Shown here in pieces: positions 58,692 to 64,000 of a DNA stretch of 64,000 bases; within the stretch, counting starts at the first letter, position 1; each line of letters opens with the position of its first letter. The notes under the pieces are model-generated. The model had not been told where the DNA came from. It did no database searches and worked only from the letters and a program-made list of their open reading frames with translations. Where the stretch lies: the IMG/VR virus record IMGVR_UViG_3300031951_000035, positions 1 to 64,000 of that record; one strand, written 5' to 3'. Position numbers and translations under genes: made by a program. This DNA comes from a virus.

Positions 58692-58826
58692 TTACTTGAG
58701 AAAATTCTTCATAATTCTTACAATAAGATAGCCACACACTATACTTATAATCAGACAAATTATTAACCTCGATATATCATCATGAACAATCGATTCAATT
58801 AACGGACGATTTACTATTGTTTTCAT
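58692..58826 (-). CDS. Small membrane protein, 44 aa
   Basis: A frame from ATG 58826 to TAA 58692-58694 codes for one transmembrane helix (LIICLIISIVCGYLIV) after a short N-terminal region MKTIVNRPLIESIVHDD. No clear ribosome binding site precedes it, so it is less certain. It ends just before the AGGAG of the secreted protein gene. Confidence 0.4.
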   Translation of the reverse strand: MKTIVNRPLIESIVHDDISRLIICLIISIVCGYLIVRIMKNFLK

Positions 58827-58839
58827 CAATATAGAAATT

Positions 58840-59253
58840 TCACAGTTTATCTACATTGTCTTCAATAGCATCAGCAATTCTATAAAAATCATTTCCACCA
58901 TCATTCAAGACTGTAAGATCTTCATAATAAGTATATACATTATCATTGAATGATCCTTCTTGTGTTTTCAATCCAGCCCAGTCTTGAACATTCTTTGGAA
59001 GAACTGTCACTCCACGCTCAGTATTACCCTGTCCGAATCGAATTGCTGATACACCTTCCCATCTTACCTCATGAACCTTCATCTGCTTCTTCTTATGCCT
59101 CTTCTGTTCCTCATTATACAACTCACACAGGACACCAAGGCAACAATGACATGAATCTCCCTCATGGTCAGTGATCTTTAGATATCCTTGACCTTGCTTA
59201 TATTTACCGCTACGTAGAGCCTTAACCCACTTCTTTGCAATATTCTTATTCAT
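58840..59253 (-). CDS. Hypothetical protein, 137 aa
   Basis: A soluble basic protein with HEGDSCHCCLGVLCELYNEE, the kind of CxxC/H cluster seen in a phage protein family of unknown function (start KKWVKALRSGKYKQGQGYLK). Its 3' part ends with acidic helical text. Overlaps the upstream gene by 8 bases. Confidence 0.65.
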   Translation of the reverse strand: MNKNIAKKWVKALRSGKYKQGQGYLKITDHEGDSCHCCLGVLCELYNEEQKRHKKKQMKVHEVRWEGVSAIRFGQGNTERGVTVLPKNVQDWAGLKTQEGSFNDNVYTYYEDLTVLNDGGNDFYRIADAIEDNVDKL

Positions 59254-59455
59254 TATTGTACTCCTTTAGTTCTTCTTCTGATAGAGCCAAGATACGGACG
59301 TAAAAACTATCACCAAGTCCTGCAATTTTATCAGCCGGATAGCCCATGTCAACTAGCCATTCGTGCAGATTAGGATTTTTACTACGATTATAAACCTTTG
59401 GGAAACCATACATCCATCCGCTAGGTGGATCAATCCATACAAGATCATTTTCCAT
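59246..59455 (-). CDS. Hypothetical protein, 69 aa
   Basis: A small soluble protein (WIDPPSGWMYGFPKVYN; EWLVDMGYPADKIAGL). The start overlaps the small membrane protein that precedes it. No family. Confidence 0.58.
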   Translation of the reverse strand: MENDLVWIDPPSGWMYGFPKVYNRSKNPNLHEWLVDMGYPADKIAGLGDSFYVRILALSEEELKEYNNE

Positions 59456-59594
59456 TTTTAAACTCCTGTGTTGTGTGAAATATATACAATATCATGAAAA
59501 AAATTAGAAGCCTATTGGACCAAAGCTTATCTGCATCTATTATTCCACTAATTACATAAAATAGCATAAATAAATAAAAGTAGATACTATTCAT
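59445..59594 (-). CDS. Small membrane protein, 49 aa
   Basis: Frame from ATG 59594 to TGA 59445-59447: MNSIYFYLFMLFYVISGIID, then LLIFFMILYIFHTT. Two hydrophobic helices. It overlaps the stop of the upstream small membrane gene (ATGAATAG) and the start of the next gene, as translationally coupled genes do. Confidence 0.6.
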   Translation of the reverse strand: MNSIYFYLFMLFYVISGIIDADKLWSNRLLIFFMILYIFHTTQEFKNGK

Positions 59595-59763
59595 AATATT
59601 TAAACCACCTTATGTATCCAAGCCTTGTCTTGCCTTCCGAGATATAAATCTTTCCCCCACATACCCAAACAAGTAAAGCAAAGGACATACCCCACAGAAT
59701 AATTCCAAGCACCGCCCAAATTGGAAGAGAAAGAAATAGCAGTAGATAGAAAACCCAAATCAT
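59587..59763 (-). CDS. Small membrane protein, 58 aa
   Basis: Frame from ATG 59763 to TAG 59587-59589. AAAGGAGATAGA gives a good ribosome binding site, and the ATGA overlaps the previous stop. The sequence has two hydrophobic stretches (VFYLLLFLSLPIWAVLGIIL and GMSFALLVWVCGG). No family recognised. Confidence 0.65.
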   Translation of the reverse strand: MIWVFYLLLFLSLPIWAVLGIILWGMSFALLVWVCGGKIYISEGKTRLGYIRWFKYYE

Positions 59764-59987
59764 TCTATCTCCTTTACGTTGACTAGACCCGGCTTAAATA
59801 TCCCCTGATATACCAGTTCATCGTCTTCCACTTGATACACATATAGACCATGTTCTCCATCTATAACCGCACCAAAGATATGAACTCTTGTGGAGGGATC
59901 AATCAGTTGTGCAGACCCATCAAATGGTCCACCATAGATAGAAATATTATCTAGTCTAATATCGTTAAGATAAAATGACTGTCTCAT
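59760..59987 (-). CDS. GGPxDG-type small protein, 75 aa
   Basis: The ATG at 59987 overlaps the previous stop (ATGA) and has GGAGAAGG before it; the frame is open to 59999. ISIYGGPFDGSAQLIDPS carries the motif also present at 54787-55005. No function known. Confidence 0.65.
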   Translation of the reverse strand: MRQSFYLNDIRLDNISIYGGPFDGSAQLIDPSTRVHIFGAVIDGEHGLYVYQVEDDELVYQGIFKPGLVNVKEIE

Positions 59988-60334
59988 CCTTCTCCCCACT
60001 GTTTCATGATACGACCGATACAGGCACGGATGCCACGCTTACGATTGAAATTGTGACCCTTCGGGGTATTAAACTTAGCAGAGAATTCCTGACCGGTCAT
60101 AGTGGTAAGATCAATGCGGGTATAGCCACCCTTGCAGGAAAGTTCATGAAATTTACGATCACCCCTTTCGGACATCTCCCTCTTACTCATAAGGATATCG
60201 CGGCCCCCATGCTCCAACCAACCATCGGCCGCAAAAACACGACAATGATAAACCCGAACCTTATGACCAGCCTCACGAAGTTCTTCAATACTAGGCACGT
60301 TACGAATCTTCTCACGCTTAATTTTAGTAGTCAT
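59984..60334 (-). CDS. Hypothetical basic protein, 116 aa
   Basis: A Lys/Arg-rich soluble protein (KIKREKIRNVPSIEELREAG; HGGRDILMSKREMSERGDRK; NRKRGIRACIGRIMKQW). Nucleic-acid binding is possible. No family recognised. Confidence 0.62.
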   Translation of the reverse strand: MTTKIKREKIRNVPSIEELREAGHKVRVYHCRVFAADGWLEHGGRDILMSKREMSERGDRKFHELSCKGGYTRIDLTTMTGQEFSAKFNTPKGHNFNRKRGIRACIGRIMKQWGEG

Positions 60335-60335
60335 T

Positions 60336-60551
60336 TTATTCCTCTGTTATTGTTACTTCAACACCATCAAACACATGAACGTCAACGCTGTCATAAATAC
60401 CACAGGCACGGGGCTTATTCACCACTTTCCAGTGAAAGTGAAACTTATTCCCATCAAGTTCAGAATATCCTATCTTAACAAGATACTCGTTAATGATATC
60501 TTCCAGATCAGGCAGGCATAGGTCAAGTTTTGTTGTTTTGGTTGTCTTCAT
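60336..60551 (-). CDS. Hypothetical protein, 71 aa
   Basis: A soluble protein (LDLCLPDLEDIINEYLVKIGY) with a beta-rich second half (VDVHVFDGVEVTITEE). GAGAAGGAGAAAACG precedes the ATG; the promoter at 60571 is close upstream. Confidence 0.62.
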   Translation of the reverse strand: MKTTKTTKLDLCLPDLEDIINEYLVKIGYSELDGNKFHFHWKVVNKPRACGIYDSVDVHVFDGVEVTITEE

Positions 60552-60570
60552 CGTTTTCTCCTTCTCTCAG

Positions 60571-60598
60571 AGTATACCACGCCTATCAGCGTTGTCAA
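60571..60598 (-). promoter_or_regulatory. Promoter, TTGACA-16-TATACT
   Basis: TTGACA (60593-60598), 16 bp ending CGTGG, TATACT (60571-60576). It reads the genes from 60551 downward. Confidence 0.85.
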
Positions 60599-60616
60599 GC
60601 CACTTGTTCCATTTGC

Positions 60617-61102
60617 TCATAGTACCCAACAAACCTTCCTATATTTATCGTGAGGATCACTATCGTTAATAATCTGCTCAATAATATTCCAATCACCATT
60701 CGCTAGGCCCGCCCCAATTTTCGGAAAATGAACATCCGAAAAATAATTGTATTCAATGTTACTATTGCTGATTATTCTGAAAACATTAGCCACTGCCACA
60801 TAATTGACATATCTTACTGTAGGATCGCCTCCACAAGTTTCTTGAGTTAATGCATTAGCAATCCATAGATAGTCTCTCTTAGCAGACTTATATTCGTTCC
60901 ACGGATGATAATACCAAATAATGTCGCCAAGCTTCGGTTTATCTTTTGATTCCAGACTCAACTTATATCGTGTATAACACTCAGGATATTTATCTTTGAT
61001 TGCTTTAGCAACGCCCGCACCCATAACTCCCAACATATTACAGCCATGAACAATCACTCCAGACTGAGCATCCAGCAGATTACCTTTTCTGTATTCAATC
61101 AT
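60617..61102 (-). CDS. Macro-domain protein (ADP-ribose binding)
   Basis: The 161 residues match a macro domain: EYRKGNLLDAQSGVIVHGCN, GVMGAGVAKAIKDKYPECYTRY, then LWIANALTQETCGGD and FPKIGAGLANGDW as the diphosphate-binding loops. Macro domains bind or hydrolyse ADP-ribose, ADP-ribose-1''-phosphate or related marks. In a phage it might reverse host ADP-ribosylation or handle RNA-repair products; not shown. Confidence 0.85.
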   Translation of the reverse strand: MIEYRKGNLLDAQSGVIVHGCNMLGVMGAGVAKAIKDKYPECYTRYKLSLESKDKPKLGDIIWYYHPWNEYKSAKRDYLWIANALTQETCGGDPTVRYVNYVAVANVFRIISNSNIEYNYFSDVHFPKIGAGLANGDWNIIEQIINDSDPHDKYRKVCWVL

Positions 61103-61389
61103 TAAATGTCTCCTGTCTCAACAAATTTTTGCAGCATAGGGATTAAAGCCTTAACTTGCTCGACATTAAGGTGCATTCGACTATTAGATACTAGTTCTTT
61201 GGCTTTAAGAAGCGTTTTGATTTCCTCTTCTGAAACATCTCGCCAAGGATATCCCGCCCTTAGACCAATATCATTACATCCTAACCAAATTCTAACGCCA
61301 GAGCTACTACGTTGAAGGCTACATTCGGCCCCGTAATCGTCTACGAAATTGTATCGGCCAAATCCACGTTGAGTATGAGTTTTTTCCAT
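61102..61389 (-). CDS. Hypothetical protein, 95 aa
   Basis: A soluble protein with GFGRYNFVDDYGAECSLQRSS (a pattern I have seen in small phage proteins) and helical end HLNVEQVKALIPMLQKFVETG. It overlaps the macro-domain gene by one base. Confidence 0.62.
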   Translation of the reverse strand: MEKTHTQRGFGRYNFVDDYGAECSLQRSSSGVRIWLGCNDIGLRAGYPWRDVSEEEIKTLLKAKELVSNSRMHLNVEQVKALIPMLQKFVETGDI

Positions 61390-61428
61390 TAGTGATTCCT
61401 TGGTTAGTCGGTTATCTGTACGAAGGAC

Positions 61429-61456
61429 AGTATACCATACCCTTACGGGTTGTCAA
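61429..61456 (-). promoter_or_regulatory. Promoter, TTGACA-16-TATACT
   Basis: TTGACA (61451-61456), 16 bp ending ATGG, TATACT (61429-61434). It drives the genes 61389 and 60617. It overlaps the stop of the gene 61453-61719. Confidence 0.85.
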
Positions 61457-61719
61457 CCCCATGCTATAGTGTAATATGGATCAACTGATCCTTGTGGATC
61501 TCTCTGGTCATAGAATCCACTCTTCTTATCCACTTTATATCCCAAGCTGGTTAAACGGAATATAATCGTCTCATTAACATACTTCTCATTAATAGCAACT
61601 GCATATTTACCCTTACTGGATGCTTCTGCGATTTTGCTTTCAATAATAGTAAGATGAGTCTGATTAGTATTGCTATTTAGATCATCAGAGATCTTTCTTG
61701 CAGTTTTTGCGTCAATCAT
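61453..61719 (-). CDS. Hypothetical protein, 88 aa
   Basis: The start is placed at 61719 (MIDAKTARKIS) with AAAGGAAATAATAG before it. The product (SDDLNSNTNQTHLTIIESKIAEASSKGKYAVAI) ends with YYTIAWG; similar to phage proteins of unknown function that carry TARKIS-like text near the N-terminus. Confidence 0.62.
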   Translation of the reverse strand: MIDAKTARKISDDLNSNTNQTHLTIIESKIAEASSKGKYAVAINEKYVNETIIFRLTSLGYKVDKKSGFYDQRDPQGSVDPYYTIAWG

Positions 61720-61723
61720 TCTA

Positions 61724-62131
61724 TTATTTCCTTTCATACTTTTTCATCAGTATACACAATTGATTTAATAACTCGATATGTCGCTGATGCCAATAATCTA
61801 CCGCTTCTTTTGCATGATCCGCCGACTCGTAGCGAATAACGTGGCAATTCTCCCATAAACAAAAAGATCTTTTTTGCACAAAGAATCCACGAAATTCGCC
61901 GTTATTATAAAGTTGTTCAACAACTCTGAATCCACCAGCGTAAGATTTAATTACATTAGTAATATATGACTTAAACATATACTCCGATTCTTTTGCTTCG
62001 TTGATAGAAACCGGATGGTGATGGCAATCTTCCCATACCCAGAAAAATAAAGGATGTCTTTTCTGAATAAAATAACCCAAAAGTTTGCCATTATCAAACT
62101 CTCTCTTGACTACTCTAGTTTTATCAAACAT
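61724..62131 (-). CDS. Protein with internal duplicated domain, 135 aa
   Basis: Two copies of about 45 residues are visible: RVVKREFDNGKLLGYFIQKR..FWVWEDCH and RVVEQLYNNGEFRGFFVQKR..CLWENCH. The second lies after residue 68. Each ends with the W-E-(D/N)-C-H text that might bind metal. No known family. Confidence 0.65.
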   Translation of the reverse strand: MFDKTRVVKREFDNGKLLGYFIQKRHPLFFWVWEDCHHHPVSINEAKESEYMFKSYITNVIKSYAGGFRVVEQLYNNGEFRGFFVQKRSFCLWENCHVIRYESADHAKEAVDYWHQRHIELLNQLCILMKKYERK

Positions 62132-62498
62132 GATTTTCTCTTTCTATTGGTTGTTTGTGGGTTTTTCTAAATTCTCGCAGTCTTTTTACAAACCACCAAT
62201 GGAAGTTTTCTTTTCCTGGCTTGAATCCGGCTTTTTCACAAGACTGAACGAATAAATATCCGTCACCGGGACAACAAACGATAAAATCTCCATTATATTC
62301 TTTTCCACCATACTCAGCTTCGTACTCGTCATCCCAGCTAAATGTAGCCATTCCAGTGTTTCTTCTAACAATAAACCAGTCACCAGCGTCTACAAGAATA
62401 TGACCAGTTTCGTAACCATTCGTAATTGCTTTAGAAACAAACCAGTCTGGAACAATCTCGCCATAGAGTTCAGCATTCGTGTCGCAAATTTGGCACAT
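62124..62498 (-). CDS. Hypothetical protein, 124 aa
   Basis: A start with CQICDTN and a compact Trp-rich C-terminus (NFHWWFVKRLREFRKTHK). The middle has GDWFIVRRNTGMATFSW. No family recognised. Overlaps the duplicated-domain gene by 8 bases. Confidence 0.62.
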   Translation of the reverse strand: MCQICDTNAELYGEIVPDWFVSKAITNGYETGHILVDAGDWFIVRRNTGMATFSWDDEYEAEYGGKEYNGDFIVCCPGDGYLFVQSCEKAGFKPGKENFHWWFVKRLREFRKTHKQPIERENHV

Positions 62499-62529
62499 AG
62501 TCTCTCGCTTTGTAATAGGTGTGTAGAAC

Positions 62530-62557
62530 GATTATACCTCACGACTCAAACGTGTCA
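62530..62557 (-). promoter_or_regulatory. Promoter, TTGACA-16-TATAAT
   Basis: TTGACA (62552-62557), 16 bp ending GAGG, TATAAT (62530-62535). It drives genes 62498 to 61453 and overlaps the end of the gene 62555-62773. Confidence 0.85.
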
Positions 62558-62773
62558 ACCGTTGATCCACCCCCTCAAGTCTACGATTTCATACCAGTCA
62601 CGGTCACTGCCATTCACGGTATAAGACTCGTCGCATGCGTTGCCTTGAAAATTATATTTCTCAACTTTTACCTGACTTAATGCTTCCTCATATGTTTCAA
62701 AACATCCAATCCAGTCACCAGTACGACGGGACGGATAATAATCTTCCCCTGCGATTAGCAAATAGTATTTCAT
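62555..62773 (-). CDS. Hypothetical protein, 72 aa
   Basis: A soluble acidic protein (YYLLIAGEDYYPSRRTGDWIG; WYEIVDLRGW). The last bases lie in the promoter at 62530-62557. Overlaps the next gene upstream by 4 bases. Confidence 0.6.
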   Translation of the reverse strand: MKYYLLIAGEDYYPSRRTGDWIGCFETYEEALSQVKVEKYNFQGNACDESYTVNGSDRDWYEIVDLRGWING

Positions 62774-62961
62774 AGAACTCCGTTCTTTCGTAAAAAGCCG
62801 TACAAATTTTTCATATCATTCTCGTCAACACGAAACTCGACCGGATCATTGTTGTAACTAAAAACCCTCACCAGATAAGGATTTCGCTTTAGATTTTCAT
62901 TATAGTGAATTTCAATAAGGTCATACTCTAAAACTAGAGTTCGCAACAATGAAGATTTCAC
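62770..62961 (-). CDS. Hypothetical protein, 63 aa
   Basis: A small beta-rich soluble protein (TLVLEYDLIEIHYNENLKRNP; VRVFSYNNDPVEFRVDE). No family recognised. Confidence 0.58.
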   Translation of the reverse strand: MKSSLLRTLVLEYDLIEIHYNENLKRNPYLVRVFSYNNDPVEFRVDENDMKNLYGFLRKNGVL

Positions 62962-62991
62962 AGCTACACCTTGCGTCTAGAGTCCCAATGA

Positions 62992-63231
62992 CTAGTCATG
63001 GTCATTCCTTACTGAGTATTCAATAACGAGATCAACTGGCTGAACTTGTTCATCATACAAAAAATTGTATAATATACCGAATTTTAAACTTACTGCATTA
63101 AAATCAACATCATTCACTCTCATAAAAATTTCACTCATGCCTATACCTTTAACAAAAAAAGTATCAGTTACATTCATGTGTTTAAATATGATTTCTTCGG
63201 GCTTGCTAGACTTTTCTTTAAACGTAATCAT
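62992..63231 (-). CDS. Hypothetical protein, 79 aa
   Basis: A soluble protein (FKEKSSKPEEIIFKHMNVTDTFF) with beta strands in the middle. GGAGGAAAAATG is the start context. No family recognised. Confidence 0.6.
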   Translation of the reverse strand: MITFKEKSSKPEEIIFKHMNVTDTFFVKGIGMSEIFMRVNDVDFNAVSLKFGILYNFLYDEQVQPVDLVIEYSVRNDHD

Positions 63232-63252
63232 TTTTCCTCCAGTTAGTTGTTA

Positions 63253-63987
63253 CTAAGAATTACTTTTCCATTTGCCATCATACACTAAAATTTCAGATAA
63301 GTACTTATTAGCAGTTTGATCGTCACATTCAATATACAAGCCTTCTGCGGTCCAGTTTTCAAGATTTACTTTGGAGTAATTAATCCCGTCGTAAGGTTTA
63401 GATGCGGGAAATTCTTCCACTAACCAAGAGCAAACACGGTTTTCAGGAACAAAAACGGTATGTAATAGGTCTGAACGCAAGAAAAAAGAATAGCCCGAAT
63501 CATAGGATTCATACCTAGTAAGTGAGAGATTTTGCTTTCCAAGACTAATAAACTTGCCACAACCTCCAGAGATATGACTATCCCATCTATATTTGTTGTA
63601 CTCTTCTCCTCGTTGATCGTCTAGAGCATATACCTTATTATCAAGTTGACCTTTCAAAACCGTAATTTTGAGGTCTACATGATGAGAATGAATAGCAATA
63701 GCCGAATCTTTGTAAAGTTCATGATTCTTATCCGCATAAAAAACTCTTTTATAGCGTCCATCTTCATATTCAAGCGGGAAAGAATGAACTCCTACACAGT
63801 GACAGTTGAGAAGATTTTTCATATTACCAACGCTCTCCACAATTAGTTTTACGTTATGATTCTTACACAAAGTTTCGTATTCTTCTGACGAGTATGCTGA
63901 ATCTGGAGTTATCATTATGCGTCTAGCTTCGCCCTTTTCTAGACTCTCATAAGAAACAAACTTTCCGCAAACGTCGCACTTAATCAT
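63253..63987 (-). CDS. Zinc-ribbon-type protein, 244 aa
   Basis: IKCDVCGKFVSYESL at the N-terminus gives one CxxC, and ETLCKNH a third Cys; the set resembles the short Cys protein at 54329. The rest is a beta-rich domain (YRWDSHISGGCGKFISLGKQNLSLTRY; NYSKVNLENWTAEGLYIECD). GAGGAGATTTCG precedes the ATG. It is the last complete gene in the window. Confidence 0.65.
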   Translation of the reverse strand: MIKCDVCGKFVSYESLEKGEARRIMITPDSAYSSEEYETLCKNHNVKLIVESVGNMKNLLNCHCVGVHSFPLEYEDGRYKRVFYADKNHELYKDSAIAIHSHHVDLKITVLKGQLDNKVYALDDQRGEEYNKYRWDSHISGGCGKFISLGKQNLSLTRYESYDSGYSFFLRSDLLHTVFVPENRVCSWLVEEFPASKPYDGINYSKVNLENWTAEGLYIECDDQTANKYLSEILVYDGKWKSNS

Positions 63988-64000
63988 CGAAATCTCCTCG

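Noticed and set aside
59975-60478. A 167-codon plus-strand frame
   Set aside because: It overlaps coupled minus-strand genes with good ribosome binding sites; its product is Thr/His-rich shadow sequence.
1-64000. CRISPR array
   Set aside because: No regularly spaced repeats of 20-40 bases were seen on reading; short direct repeats at 35247-35266 and 35381-35447 are too few.

Overview
The window looks like part of the genome of a large, AT-rich tailed bacteriophage. It has its own replisome, recombination and nucleotide-metabolism genes, virion- or lysis-type genes, many glycosyltransferases, a tRNA cluster and dozens of tiny tightly packed genes. The best host clue is the protein at 52698-53654. 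It combines a type IV prepilin-like N-terminus with a DUF1559 body, a combination expanded almost only in Planctomycetota, and a small secreted protein at 51063-51275 is of a type common in those genomes. I infer a planctomycete phage or a prophage-like relative. Terminase, portal and capsid genes are not recognised in this window.

Layout. (1) 1-35,191, almost all on the minus strand: the end of a Cys-rich protein, tRNA-Ser, a candidate annealing protein and a homing-type nuclease; a glycosyltransferase run (3.2-8.1 kb); then sigma factor, SSB, a DNA polymerase III alpha split into two genes around a DnaQ exonuclease, a RecB-like nuclease, dNMP kinase, a LAGLIDADG nuclease, primase, DnaB, RecA, PhoH, MazG and NrdAB with an attenuator-like leader; then membrane, lysis and virion-type genes (27.5-34 kb) that include a papain-like protease. 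(2) 35,192-35,579: a divergent control region. (3) 35,580-45,494, plus strand: 13 translationally coupled genes for nucleotide-sugar synthesis and glycosyl transfer, with a heptose-type isomerase, kinase and nucleotidyltransferase, two SDR enzymes, a DegT-fold dehydratase, a two-subunit thiamine-diphosphate enzyme, glycosyltransferases and a methyltransferase. (4) 45,471-48,912, minus: Mpo1-like protein, HAD phosphatase, HNH nuclease, dCMP deaminase. (5) 48,940-52,613, minus: RNA genes. (6) 52,636-63,987, minus: small genes including ThyX, a P-loop kinase, a DUF2493 (SLOG) protein and a macro-domain protein, read from a repeated promoter type (TTGACA, 16 bp, TATAAT-like).

The most striking finding is a tmRNA gene in permuted order at about 51,311-52,136. 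Its alanine-acceptor half comes first and its tag-coding half second, and a complete HNH endonuclease gene fills the loop between them. The acceptor stem closes between the two halves and carries the G3-U70 alanine identity pair; the long P2 helix, pseudoknot PK1, a tag ending YALAA and a hairpin holding its stop codon are all visible. A second novelty is a group I intron of about 198 nt inside the anticodon of tRNA-Gln(UUG). Several other tRNAs are unusual, and a structured RNA of about 180 nt has its own promoter.

All calls come from reading the sequence and recalling family motifs; no database search or folding program was run.
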